DNA of 64,000 nt from Streptomyces sp. NBC_01353 (GTDB lineage Bacteria > Actinomycetota > Actinomycetes > Streptomycetales > Streptomycetaceae), in assembly GCF_036237275.1 (NCBI RefSeq), contig NZ_CP108352.1:6386001-6450000 (forward strand). The letters are read 5' to 3'. The notes under the pieces are model-generated. The model was not told the origin of the DNA, ran no database searches, and worked only from the letters and a program-made list of their open reading frames with translations. Positions 49,195 to 57,436 of the stretch are shown here, in pieces; positions within the stretch are counted from its first letter, which is position 1; the number at the start of each line of letters is the position of its first letter. Position numbers and translations under genes: made by a program.

Positions 49195-50832
49195 ATGACC
49201 CGCTCCGAAAGGCGGCCCCGCCGGGCCGCGGAATCCAGTTCCGGAAACCCGTCCGGAAACACCCGCCGCGGCTCCGCCGCCCCCAGGGGCAAGGCCAAGG
49301 GAGCCGGCCGCCGCGGACCGGCCACGCCTCCGCCGCCGCGTGAGTTCACACTGCCCGAGACGCTGACGCCCGCGCTCCCTTCCGTCGAGTCCTTCGACGC
49401 CCTCGACATGCCCGCGGCGCTGGTCAAGACGCTGAACGCCCAGGGCGTGACCGAGCCGTTCCCGATCCAGGGCGCCACCCTGCCGAACTCGCTCGCCGGC
49501 CGGGACATCCTCGGTCGCGGCCGCACCGGCTCCGGCAAGACCCTCGCCTTCGGCCTCGCCCTGCTCGCCCGCACCGCGGGCCGCCGCGCCGAGCCCAAGG
49601 CCCCGCTCGCCCTGGTCCTCGTGCCCACCCGTGAGCTCGCCCAGCAGGTGACCGACGCCCTCGCGCCGTACGCCACCTCCGTGCAGCTGCGGCTCGCCAC
49701 CGTCGTCGGCGGCCTGTCGATCACCAAGCAGGCGAACTCGCTGCGCCGTGGCGCCGAGGTCGTCGTCGCCACGCCCGGACGACTCAAGGACCTCATCGAG
49801 CGCGGCGACTGCCGACTCGACCAGGTCGCGATCACGGTCCTGGACGAAGCCGACCAGATGGCCGACATGGGCTTCATGCCGCAGGTCGTGGCGCTGCTCA
49901 AGCAGGTCGAGCCGGACGGCCAGCGGATGCTGTTCTCGGCGACGCTCGACCAGAACATCGACCGGCTCGTGAAGATGTTCCTCGACGACCCGGTCGTGCA
50001 CTCCGTCGACCCCTCCGCCGGCGCGGTCACGACGATGGAGCACCACCTGCTCTACATCGCCGACGAGACCGACAAGAAGGCCGTCACGATGAAGATCGCG
50101 GCCCGCGACGGCCGCACGATCCTCTTCCTGGACACCAAGCGGTCCGTGGACCGGCTGGTCAAGCGGCTCCTCGCCAACGGCGTACGGGCCTCCGGACTGC
50201 ACGGCGGCCGCTCGCAGCCGCAGCGCAACCGCACCCTGGACCAGTTCAAGAACGGCCAGGTCACCGCGCTCGTGGCGACCAACGTGGCGGCCCGCGGCAT
50301 CCACGTCGACGACCTCGACCTCGTCGTGAACGTCGACCCGCCGATCGACCACAAGGACTATCTGCACCGCGGCGGCCGCACGGCGCGCGCCGGCGAGTCC
50401 GGCAGTGTCGTCACCCTCGTGCTGCCCGAGGAGAAGCGGGACATGAGCCGGCTGATGTCGAACGCCGGCATCAGCCCCCGTACGGCACAGATCAAGTCCA
50501 GCGACGAAGAGCTGACGCGGCTCACCGGCGCCCGGGAGCCCTCCGGCATACCGATCGTCATCGAGGTCCCGCAGCCGACCCAGCCCGCAGCCGCCCGCAA
50601 CGGCGGTCAGCGCTCGCGCCGCGGTGGCGGCGGTGGCGGCCGTACCCGCTCCCAGGCCAACGGCCGTACGGGCACGGGCGGTTCGACCGCACGCACCGGT
50701 GGCGGAGGTTCGACCCCGCGTACGGGTACGAGCGGTTCCGCCATCCGTACGGGCACGGGCGGTTCCGCCGCCCGTACCCGCAGCGGTGGCGGTGCCGGCG
50801 GCAGGAGCCGCCGGGGCGGCGGCGCCGCCTAG
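49195..50832 (+). CDS. DEAD/DEAH-box RNA helicase
   Basis: A 545-residue ATP-dependent RNA helicase. A basic tail (1-50) precedes the Q motif (PFPIQGATLP), Walker A GRGRTGSGKT (107-116), PTRELAQQV, DEAD box VLDEADQMADMGF and FSATLD. The second RecA domain carries LHGGRSQPQRNRTLDQF and RGGRTARAG. Residues ~440-545 form a Gly/Arg/Thr-rich RNA-binding tail. With the cold-shock gene it makes a typical RNA-remodelling pair. Its stop overlaps the opposite gene's stop as CTAG. Confidence 0.95.
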   Translation: MTRSERRPRRAAESSSGNPSGNTRRGSAAPRGKAKGAGRRGPATPPPPREFTLPETLTPALPSVESFDALDMPAALVKTLNAQGVTEPFPIQGATLPNSLAGRDILGRGRTGSGKTLAFGLALLARTAGRRAEPKAPLALVLVPTRELAQQVTDALAPYATSVQLRLATVVGGLSITKQANSLRRGAEVVVATPGRLKDLIERGDCRLDQVAITVLDEADQMADMGFMPQVVALLKQVEPDGQRMLFSATLDQNIDRLVKMFLDDPVVHSVDPSAGAVTTMEHHLLYIADETDKKAVTMKIAARDGRTILFLDTKRSVDRLVKRLLANGVRASGLHGGRSQPQRNRTLDQFKNGQVTALVATNVAARGIHVDDLDLVVNVDPPIDHKDYLHRGGRTARAGESGSVVTLVLPEEKRDMSRLMSNAGISPRTAQIKSSDEELTRLTGAREPSGIPIVIEVPQPTQPAAARNGGQRSRRGGGGGGRTRSQANGRTGTGGSTARTGGGGSTPRTGTSGSAIRTGTGGSAARTRSGGGAGGRSRRGGGAA

Positions 50833-51725
50833 TCGACGAGCCGGTCCTGGAGCCGCGACAGCGTGCGCAGCTCCAGGCCCAGCCCATCGGTGAGGTACCG
50901 GAAGAGACTGCCGTACCCGGTCCTCACCTCGTCGAGCGCGGTGTTCAGATACTCGGTCCGCACCTCCTGGAGGGGGATGATCAGGTCCGGGTTCTGCATG
51001 AGCCCGCCCTGCTTCAGCCCCTCCCGCACCTTCGCGTCGTACGCGGCCCGGAAGGTGTTGGAGGCCATGTAGTCGCCGACGGCCGTCGCCTCCGGCACGC
51101 CCAGGGCCGTCAGCAGGAGATAACTCGTCCAGCCCGTACGGTCCTTGCCCGACGTGCAGTGGTACAGCGAGGGTGTCGAGCCGAGGCCGGCCAGCTCGCG
51201 CAGCGTGAGGCCGAGCTGGGCGCGGTTCGCCGCACTGGTGACGAACGAGCGGTACACCTCGTTCATGAACGCGGCCGCCCGCCCACCGCCGAGCATCTGC
51301 TCCTGGCGCACCGGATCGCGGGAGCCGATCGCCGCGAGCAGCTGCCCGAACAGGCCGTTGTCGGTGACCGGCCGCGACACCGCGACGACCCCGGCCGGGA
51401 GCCGGTCCGCGCCGTCGTACTGGACCTCCAGCGGGATCCGGAAGTCGACGGCCCGCCCCAGGCGCAGCCCGGCGAGGGTCGTCACATCGGAGTCGGTGAG
51501 CTTGCTCAGGGCATCGGCCCGGTACACCAGGCCGTGCCGCACCCGGCCGCCGGTGTAGGTGGGGTAACCGCCCAGATCGCGGACGTTGACCGCGCCCTGG
51601 AGCGGGATGTGGCGAACGGCCGTGGCGCGGGGGCGACTTCGGGTCGCCGCGACGGCCGGGGCGGTCGCCGCCGCGAACGCTGCGGCGGTGGCGGTGCTCA
51701 GCAGTGCGCGTCTCGACAGAGGCAT
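50829..51725 (-). CDS. Secreted tyrosine-protein phosphatase family protein
   Basis: A 298-residue protein with an N-terminal signal of twin-arginine type (SRRALLSTATAAAFAAA, cleavage near AVA-A at ~27). The catalytic domain opens with NVRDLGGYPT and carries the phosphatase P-loop HCTSGKDRTG, so it belongs to the Tyr/Ser phosphatase group related to the MptpB type (Y_phosphatase3). ATG 51725 places the signal correctly. Convergent with the helicase, sharing a CTAG overlap. It has no obvious role in the flanking catabolic genes. Confidence 0.9.
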   Translation of the reverse strand: MPLSRRALLSTATAAAFAAATAPAVAATRSRPRATAVRHIPLQGAVNVRDLGGYPTYTGGRVRHGLVYRADALSKLTDSDVTTLAGLRLGRAVDFRIPLEVQYDGADRLPAGVVAVSRPVTDNGLFGQLLAAIGSRDPVRQEQMLGGGRAAAFMNEVYRSFVTSAANRAQLGLTLRELAGLGSTPSLYHCTSGKDRTGWTSYLLLTALGVPEATAVGDYMASNTFRAAYDAKVREGLKQGGLMQNPDLIIPLQEVRTEYLNTALDEVRTGYGSLFRYLTDGLGLELRTLSRLQDRLVD

Positions 51726-51754
51726 GACTGAACTCCCGTGAGGGGATGAGGGTT

Positions 51755-52804
51755 TCACCCTGGTGTTGGCAGGGTGCGGAGCACGTGCTCGGCCTCGGAT
51801 ATGACCCGCAGGACGAGTTCCTCGCAGCTCGGGAGGTCCTCGATCAGCCCTGCGACCTGTCCGGACGCCATGACACCGAGGTCGGTGCGGCCCTCGACCA
51901 TGGACGCTTTGAGGAGCATGGGGGTGTTCGCGGCGAGCAGGACCTGGCTCCACGACAGGTCCTTGCCGTGTTTCATCGCGAGACCGTCGCGGATCATCCG
52001 CGACCACGACAGCCCCGAGATCCGGCGGAAGCCGGCCGCGCGGCGGACGGCCTGCGCCAACGCCCGTACCCGGCCCGCCCGTTCGAGGGCGGCGACCATC
52101 TCCGTACGGAGCATCCGGTGCGGGAGTCCGTCGACGGCGGTCGTCACCGTCACGTCCTTGACCGTCGCGGCCAGGTACCTCGCCTTGACGGCGTCGGGGA
52201 CGGTCGAGTCGGAGGTGAGCAGGAAACGGGTGCCCATCGCGATGCCCGCCGCGCCGTAGGAGAGTGCCGCGACCAGGCCCCGGCCGTCGTGGAAGCCACC
52301 GGCCGCGATCACCGGGATGTCGACCGCGTCGACGACCTGCGGCAGCAGGACGGTCGTGGCCACCTCGCCGGTGTGCCCGCCGCCCTCGCCGCCCTGCACG
52401 ATCACCGCGTCCGCGCCCCAGGCCGCGACCTTCTCGGCGTGCCTCCGGGCCCCGATGGACGGGACCACGACCACGCCCGCGTCCTTCAGCTCGGCGATCA
52501 GGTCCCGGGAGGGGGCGAGGGCGAAGGAGGCGACCCGTACACCCTCGTCGACGATGATCCGCACCCGCTCGCGGGCGTCGCCCGCGTCCGCGCGGAGATT
52601 GACCCCGAACGGCCGGTCCGTACGCCTCTTCACCTCACGGACCGCGGCGCGCAGCTCCTCGACGGTCATCGTCGCCGAGGCGAGGATGCCCAGGGCGCCG
52701 GCATCGGCGGAGGCCGAGACCAGCCGCGCCCCGGCCACCCAGCCCATGCCGGTCTGGACGATCGGGTACCGGACGCCGGTCAGCTTGGTGAGCGCCGTTT
52801 CCAT
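51755..52804 (-). CDS. ipdC: Nitronate monooxygenase family flavoprotein (IpdC-like)
   Basis: A 349-residue FMN barrel of the nitronate monooxygenase/2-nitropropane dioxygenase family. YPIVQTGMGWVAGARLV at the start, GVNLRADAG, and the FMN-phosphate region IVQGGEGGGHTG are diagnostic. In the HIP pathway IpdC is the flavin reductase-type enzyme encoded after ipdAB; this gene has the same place and length. Its ATG overlaps the ipdB-like stop (TGATG), so it is the last gene of the echA20 operon. Confidence 0.87.
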   Translation of the reverse strand: METALTKLTGVRYPIVQTGMGWVAGARLVSASADAGALGILASATMTVEELRAAVREVKRRTDRPFGVNLRADAGDARERVRIIVDEGVRVASFALAPSRDLIAELKDAGVVVVPSIGARRHAEKVAAWGADAVIVQGGEGGGHTGEVATTVLLPQVVDAVDIPVIAAGGFHDGRGLVAALSYGAAGIAMGTRFLLTSDSTVPDAVKARYLAATVKDVTVTTAVDGLPHRMLRTEMVAALERAGRVRALAQAVRRAAGFRRISGLSWSRMIRDGLAMKHGKDLSWSQVLLAANTPMLLKASMVEGRTDLGVMASGQVAGLIEDLPSCEELVLRVISEAEHVLRTLPTPG

Positions 52805-53541
52805 CAGACCCGGACCTCCCGGTCCCGCAGCGCCTTCGGGTCGATCACCTCGCGGATCATCCGCAGCTCCTCGGCGGTCGGCTCGCGGGTGTACGGCACG
52901 TCGTCCCCGATCACCAGGTCGAAGCCGGTGGCCTGCCGGACCTGGTCCACGGTGACGCCCGGGTGGACCGAGGCGAGCCGCATCGAGCGGTCGGGGGTGT
53001 CGAAGTCGAAGACGCCGAGGTCGGAGACGACCCGGGGGATCCGGTGGAAACGGTCGGCCCCGGCTGCGACCGCGCGGTCGTATCCGACGCCGCTGACCAT
53101 GTCCACACGCTCGACGAAGACCCGGGGCGAGTGCTTCGGGATCCAGTAACTGACCGGATTGTTCAGGGTGTTGACCGGAGCGCCTCGGACCCCGAGGAGC
53201 TGGCGGGCGGGCCGGGACCAGTCGCCGATGCAGGAGATGTTCTGGTTGCCGTGCCGGTCGATCTGGCTCGCGCCCATCATGACGTGCCGCTTCCCGCCCG
53301 TGACCATCGTGAGATGGCGGCGGTACGGCAACCAGCCCTCCACCTGCCCGTCGAGGCCGACGAGCATCGCCTCGCCGTCGGTCAGCAGCAGATCGGGGGA
53401 GAAGGAGCGTTTGGCGAGCCGGGCGCCGAAGGAGGAGACCGGGGCCATGGCGGCGGCGAGGACCTCGCCGTTGTCGCGCCAGGCCTCGGCGCAGGCGACG
53501 ACGCAGTACTCGGCGCGGGTGACGGTCGTGGTCGTGGTCAC
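52804..53541 (-). CDS. ipdB: CoA-transferase family protein, beta subunit (IpdB-like)
   Basis: A 245-residue class I CoA-transferase beta-type subunit. EYCVVACAEAWRDNGEVLA, the GGKRHVMMGASQIDRHGN segment and DFDTPDRSMRLAS fit IpdB. The IpdAB heteromer hydrolyses ring C of the steroid remnant rather than transferring CoA. The GTG start overlaps the alpha-subunit stop (GTGA), and the stop overlaps ipdC. In-frame sequence upstream of the GTG overlaps ipdA and is rejected. Confidence 0.89.
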   Translation of the reverse strand: MTTTTTVTRAEYCVVACAEAWRDNGEVLAAAMAPVSSFGARLAKRSFSPDLLLTDGEAMLVGLDGQVEGWLPYRRHLTMVTGGKRHVMMGASQIDRHGNQNISCIGDWSRPARQLLGVRGAPVNTLNNPVSYWIPKHSPRVFVERVDMVSGVGYDRAVAAGADRFHRIPRVVSDLGVFDFDTPDRSMRLASVHPGVTVDQVRQATGFDLVIGDDVPYTREPTAEELRMIREVIDPKALRDREVRV

Positions 53542-54383
53542 TGCTGCTCCTCGTGCCAGGCGCGTACGGCCTGCTGGTAGTCGTCCTCGCTCTTCCCGGA
53601 GAGGAACCGCTCGGCGAACTCGGGCCAGGGTGTGGTGGCGTACAGCTTCTGGAAGGGCTCGTCGCGGGTGTAGCTGGGGGCGCAGGAGGTGAAGTGCGCG
53701 CCGTTCGGTGCCTCGACGACGCCGGTGACGCTGTGCCGGCCGACGAGCAGGGACTGCGGGGAGGTGTCGCTCCCGAAGCCGTCGACGATCTCCTCGCAGG
53801 AGATGTAGGCGGTGTCGGCGGCCTCGCAGAAGAGATCGTCGAAGTACGGGTCGGGGCCCAGGTACTGGCCGTTGCCGAGCCGGTCGGCGCGGTTGAGGTG
53901 GACGAAGGCGGCGTCCATGCGCAGGGCGGGCACGGCGACGAACGTCTCGCCGTCCTCGTACGGCGAGGTGACCGTGCGCAGCTCGGGGTTGACCCTCATC
54001 ACGTCCGAGCCGAGACCGGCCCGCACGGGCAGGAACGGCAGGCGGTTGGCGGCGGCGTGCAGGCCCCACATGAACATGGCCTCGTCGAGCTCTGTCATGG
54101 CGAAGTCGCCGCGCTCGCGGGCGGCCCGGAAGTGAGGTTCGAGGGGGATGGAGTCCAGGGTGGTGAAGGCGGCGACGAGCTTGCGGATCCGGCCGGCGGC
54201 GGCGAGCAGGCCCACGTCGGGGCCGCCGTAGGAGACCACAGTGAGATCGCTGATCTCGGACCGGAGCAGCGCTCTGATCAGGGCCATCGGCTTGCGGCGC
54301 GAGCCCCAGCCGCCGATGCCGAGCGTCATGCCGCTGCGCAGTCGGCCCACCACCTCGTCGGCGGTCATCGTCTTGTCGGTCAT
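53538..54383 (-). CDS. ipdA: CoA-transferase family protein, alpha subunit (IpdA-like)
   Basis: A 281-residue alpha-type subunit. MTADEVVGRLRSGMTLGIGG begins the family's nucleotide-like loop with GIGGWGSRRKP, and VVSYGGPDVGLLAAAG follows. The C-terminal HFTSCAPSYTRDE and YATTPWPEFAERFL segments resemble mycobacterial IpdA. ATG 54383 overlaps the enoyl-CoA hydratase stop by ATGA. Together with IpdB it would open ring C of the bicyclic intermediate. Confidence 0.89.
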   Translation of the reverse strand: MTDKTMTADEVVGRLRSGMTLGIGGWGSRRKPMALIRALLRSEISDLTVVSYGGPDVGLLAAAGRIRKLVAAFTTLDSIPLEPHFRAARERGDFAMTELDEAMFMWGLHAAANRLPFLPVRAGLGSDVMRVNPELRTVTSPYEDGETFVAVPALRMDAAFVHLNRADRLGNGQYLGPDPYFDDLFCEAADTAYISCEEIVDGFGSDTSPQSLLVGRHSVTGVVEAPNGAHFTSCAPSYTRDEPFQKLYATTPWPEFAERFLSGKSEDDYQQAVRAWHEEQQ

Positions 54384-55150
54384 CGGGCGTCCTCCTTGGC
54401 CTGGTCCGTGCCGAAGGTGTCGCGGACGCGGTCGGCGACCCCGCTGAGGTTGGCCTCGAAGGTGAAGCCCTGCTCGAAGCGGTAGCTGCGGCGCACGTCC
54501 ACGGGGTCGATCCCGTTGATGGCGGCCTTGGCGAGGCGGATCAGATACCCGTCCTTGCGTGCGATCTCGGCCGCCAGCTCCACCGCTGCGTCCAGGAGTT
54601 CCTCGCGCGGCACGACCTTCCAGACCGAGCCGTGGGCGTGCAGCTCGGCGGCGGTGGCGGTGCGGGAGGTGTAGTACAGCGCGCGCATCAGATGCTGCGG
54701 CACGAGCCGGGCGAGATGCGTGGCGGCGCCGAGCGCGCCCCGGTCCAGCTCGGGCAGCCCGAAGGTGGCGTCCTCGGAGGCGACGATCGCGTCCGCGTTG
54801 CCGACGAGCCCGATCCCGCCGCCCAGGCAGAAGCCGCCGACGGCCGCGACGACCGGCACCTCGCACTCGTAGACCGCCGAGAAGGCCTCCGCGCAGCCGT
54901 GGTTGGCGCCGATCAGTGCCGTGTGCCGCCCGGTCCCGTGATCGCGCTGCATCTCCTTGATGTCGACGCCCGCGTTGAAGCCGCGGCCTGCGGCGGCCAG
55001 CACCACGCAGCGGACCTCGGGGTCCCGGCCCGCCGCGCGGACGGCGTCGGCGAGGTCGTACCAGCCCTGTACGGGGAGGGCGTTGACGGGTGGGAAGTCG
55101 ACGGTGACAAGTGCGATGCCCTTGCCCGGGCTTGAGGTGGAGACACCCAT
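54380..55150 (-). CDS. echA20: Enoyl-CoA hydratase/crotonase family (EchA20-like)
   Basis: A 256-residue crotonase-fold enzyme. The two oxyanion-hole segments are FNAGVDIKEM and GGFCLGGGIGLVG, and FGLPELDRGALG carries the active-site acid. EchA20 hydrolyses ring D of HICHEA-CoA in mycobacteria. ATG 55150 is preferred to a longer frame that would cross the operator at 55172-55185. First gene of echA20-ipdA-ipdB-ipdC and divergent from two SDR genes. Confidence 0.89.
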   Translation of the reverse strand: MGVSTSSPGKGIALVTVDFPPVNALPVQGWYDLADAVRAAGRDPEVRCVVLAAAGRGFNAGVDIKEMQRDHGTGRHTALIGANHGCAEAFSAVYECEVPVVAAVGGFCLGGGIGLVGNADAIVASEDATFGLPELDRGALGAATHLARLVPQHLMRALYYTSRTATAAELHAHGSVWKVVPREELLDAAVELAAEIARKDGYLIRLAKAAINGIDPVDVRRSYRFEQGFTFEANLSGVADRVRDTFGTDQAKEDAR

Positions 55151-55171
55151 GAGCGGATCAGCTACCTTTCC

Positions 55172-55185
55172 ACCAAACATTTGTT
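55172..55185. promoter_or_regulatory. KstR2-like operator 2
   Basis: ACCAAACATTTGTT, the reverse complement of AACAAATGTTTGGT. It matches operator 1 (AACAAGTGTTTGGT) at 13 of 14 positions. An 11-bp inverted repeat GCTACCTTTCC/GGAAAGGTAGC (55161-55171 and 55203-55213) flanks it. Confidence 0.72.
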
Positions 55186-55218
55186 AGGTGACTGCTTGGT
55201 GAGGAAAGGTAGCAGCCG

Positions 55219-55983
55219 ATGGAGCTGGACGGGAGGGTTGCCGTCGTCACCGGCGGCACGCGCGGGGTCGGCGCGGGCATCGCCCGGGCATTCCTCAGGG
55301 CAGGGGCCCGGGTGGTCGTCTGTGCGCGCAGGCCACCGGACGAGCCCGTGGAGGACGGGGGCCGCAAGGCCGTCTTCGTCCCCCTCGACCTGCGGGAACC
55401 CGCGGAGGTCGTCGCCTTCTTCGCGGGCGTCGGCGAGCGGTACGGACGGCTGGACGCCCTGGTCAACAACGCCGGCGGAACGCCGTACCGGCTCCTCGGC
55501 GAGGGCGATGCCGAACGGCACGCGCGGGTCGTGGAGTTGAACCTCATCGCCCCGCTGACCGTCTCCCTCGCCGCGTACGAACTGCTGCGGGCATCCCGGG
55601 GCGCGATCGTCATGGTCGGCAGCGTCAGCGGGACCCGGCCCTCGCCCGGCGCGGCCGCGTACGGCGCCGCGAAGGCGGGCCTGGAGAACCTGGCCCGCTC
55701 GATGGCGGTGGAATGGGCCCCCGAGGTGCGGGTGAACTCCCTCGTCCTCGGCATGGTCCGCACCGAGCTGTCCCACCTCCACTACGGCGACGAGGACGGC
55801 ATCGCCGCCGTCGGGGCGACGGTGCCGCTCGGCCGGCTCGCCGAGCCCGCGGACGTGGGGGAGGCGGCGGTGTTCCTCGCCTCCGACCGGGCCGCGTACG
55901 TCTCGGGGGCCTCGCTGCTGGTGCACGGGGGCGGCGAGCGCCCCGCGTTTCTGGATGCCGCAACTGTCAACAAGGAGAGCTGA
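55219..55983 (+). CDS. SDR family oxidoreductase (Rv3549c-like)
   Basis: A 254-residue short-chain dehydrogenase with TGGTRGVGAGIA, VNNAGG, a Ser in VGSVSG and YGAAKAG. Length and position facing echA20 match Rv3549c of M. tuberculosis, a KstR2-regulated dehydrogenase of the HIP pathway. ATG has AGGAAAGG about 8 bp upstream. It lies one base before the second SDR gene, and the KstR2-like operator upstream controls both directions. Confidence 0.88.
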   Translation: MELDGRVAVVTGGTRGVGAGIARAFLRAGARVVVCARRPPDEPVEDGGRKAVFVPLDLREPAEVVAFFAGVGERYGRLDALVNNAGGTPYRLLGEGDAERHARVVELNLIAPLTVSLAAYELLRASRGAIVMVGSVSGTRPSPGAAAYGAAKAGLENLARSMAVEWAPEVRVNSLVLGMVRTELSHLHYGDEDGIAAVGATVPLGRLAEPADVGEAAVFLASDRAAYVSGASLLVHGGGERPAFLDAATVNKES

Positions 55984-55984
55984 G

Positions 55985-56866
55985 ATGGGTCTGTGCGAGG
56001 GTCGGGTCGTGATCGTGACGGGCGCGGGGCGGGGGCTTGGGCGGGCGCACGCTCGCGCCTTCGCTGCCGAGGGGGCGAAGGTCGTCGTCAACGACCTGGG
56101 GGTGGGGCTCGACGGCTCCGCCGGGTCCGGCTCGCCAGCCGTGCAGGTGGTGGAGGAGATCCGCGCAGCGGGCGGCGAGGCCGTCGAGCACGGCGGCGAC
56201 ATCGCCACGGAGGAGGGTGCGGCCTCGCTGGTCGCGGCGGCCCTGGACTCCTTCGGACGGCTCGACACCCTGGTCAACAACGCGGGGTTCCTGCGGGACC
56301 GGATGCTCGTCAATCTCGGCGAGGACGACTGGGACGCGGTGATGCGCGTCCATGTGAAGGGCCACTTCCTGCCGTTGCGGCACGCGGCCGCGCACTGGCG
56401 GGCGGAGGCGAAGGCGGGGCGTGAGCCCGCGGCCCGGGTCGTCAACACCACGTCGGGCGCGGGTCTTCTGGGGAGCGTCGGGCAGGGCAACTACGCGGCG
56501 GCCAAGGCAGCCATCGTCGGCCTCACCCTGGTCGCGGCGGCGGAGATGGGCCGGTACGGGGTCCAGGTCAACGCGATCGCCCCGGCGGCCAGGACGCGGA
56601 TGACGGAGCAGGCGTTCGCCGGCCTGGAGGGCGTACCGGAGGACGTGTCGCCGCTGGTGGTCTGGCTGGGCTCGGCGGGCTCGGCGGGTGTGACCGGCCG
56701 GGTCTTCGAGGCGGAGGGCGGCCGGATCACCGTCATGGAGGGATGGCGGCCGGGCCCGACGACCGACAAGGGCGCGCGCTGGAGTCCGGCGGAGGCGGGG
56801 GAGGCGGCGCTGAAGCTCCTGGCGGAGGCGGAGGTGCCGCGGCCGGTGTACGGCTCTAGTCGGTGA
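55985..56866 (+). CDS. SDR family oxidoreductase (Rv3548c-like)
   Basis: A 293-residue SDR with TGAGRGLGRAHARAFAAEG, VVNDLGVGLDGS, NNAGF and the Tyr-Lys in GQGNYAAAKAA. The longer C-terminus and DLGVGLDGS resemble the hydroxyacyl-CoA dehydrogenase part of multifunctional enzyme type 2, as in Rv3548c (304 aa). The ATG follows AGGAGAGCTG overlapping the preceding stop. Its 3' end overlaps the convergent MarR gene by 11 bp. Confidence 0.87.
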   Translation: MGLCEGRVVIVTGAGRGLGRAHARAFAAEGAKVVVNDLGVGLDGSAGSGSPAVQVVEEIRAAGGEAVEHGGDIATEEGAASLVAAALDSFGRLDTLVNNAGFLRDRMLVNLGEDDWDAVMRVHVKGHFLPLRHAAAHWRAEAKAGREPAARVVNTTSGAGLLGSVGQGNYAAAKAAIVGLTLVAAAEMGRYGVQVNAIAPAARTRMTEQAFAGLEGVPEDVSPLVVWLGSAGSAGVTGRVFEAEGGRITVMEGWRPGPTTDKGARWSPAEAGEAALKLLAEAEVPRPVYGSSR

Positions 56867-57320
56867 GGCGCTTCGTCGCGGCGCGCTGGCGGTCGGTCGC
56901 GCCGGTCAGGAAGCGGGTGACGGTGAGGAGCTCCTCGGTCGTGAACTCCTCGTAGAGTTCGTGCACTTCGCGTGCCCAGTCGTCGAAGAGCGGGGCGAGC
57001 TCGGCCAGCTTCTCGGGCCGGGGCTCGATCAGCACCCGGCGCTTGTCCGTCGGGTGCTTCACCCGGCGCACGAATCCCTTGCGCTCCAGGCGGTCGACCA
57101 GACCCGTCACGGAGGCGGGCGCGAGACCGGAGTGCTCGGCCAGCTCCTTGGCGGTGAGCGCGCCATGGCGCTGGAGGAGGTCCAGGGTCTTGGTCTCGGT
57201 GGGGCCGAGGTCCTGCTTGGCCGCGACCGCCGTGTGGAAGGCGACGGAGGCGGCGCTGGAGTCGCGTCCGGCGACGGTGAGGGCGGCGATGACCTCGGCG
57301 CGTCGGTTCTGCTCGCTCAT
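56856..57320 (-). CDS. MarR family transcriptional regulator
   Basis: A 154-residue winged-helix regulator. LTAKELAEHSGLAPASVTGL is the recognition helix region and RVKHPTDKRRVLIEP the wing with the usual DKR motif. It is divergent from a 14-helix MFS pump, and two large TTCGTT...AACGAA palindromes lie in the 116-bp gap, so it likely represses both itself and the pump until a ligand binds. Confidence 0.92.
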   Translation of the reverse strand: MSEQNRRAEVIAALTVAGRDSSAASVAFHTAVAAKQDLGPTETKTLDLLQRHGALTAKELAEHSGLAPASVTGLVDRLERKGFVRRVKHPTDKRRVLIEPRPEKLAELAPLFDDWAREVHELYEEFTTEELLTVTRFLTGATDRQRAATKRLTD

Positions 57321-57332
57321 GGGCTCAGACTA

Positions 57333-57366
57333 GCAAGTCTTTCGTTCGCCCGAACGAAAGACTTGC
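57333..57366. promoter_or_regulatory. MarR operator 1: perfect 34-bp palindrome
   Basis: GCAAGTCTTTCGTTCG, a 2-bp spacer, then the exact reverse complement. It lies 13 bp from the marR start codon. Confidence 0.75.
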
Positions 57367-57385
57367 GATCACGGGCGGGCCTGTG

Positions 57386-57424
57386 CCAGATTTTATTTCG
57401 TTAGGTCGAACGAAATAAATCTGG
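57386..57424. promoter_or_regulatory. MarR operator 2 before the MFS pump
   Basis: CCAGATTTTATTTCGTT, a 6-bp spacer, then AACGAAATAAATCTGG. It shares the TTTCGTT/AACGAAA core with operator 1 and abuts the pump's ribosome binding site. Confidence 0.72.
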
Positions 57425-57436
57425 AAGGGGCGCGCG

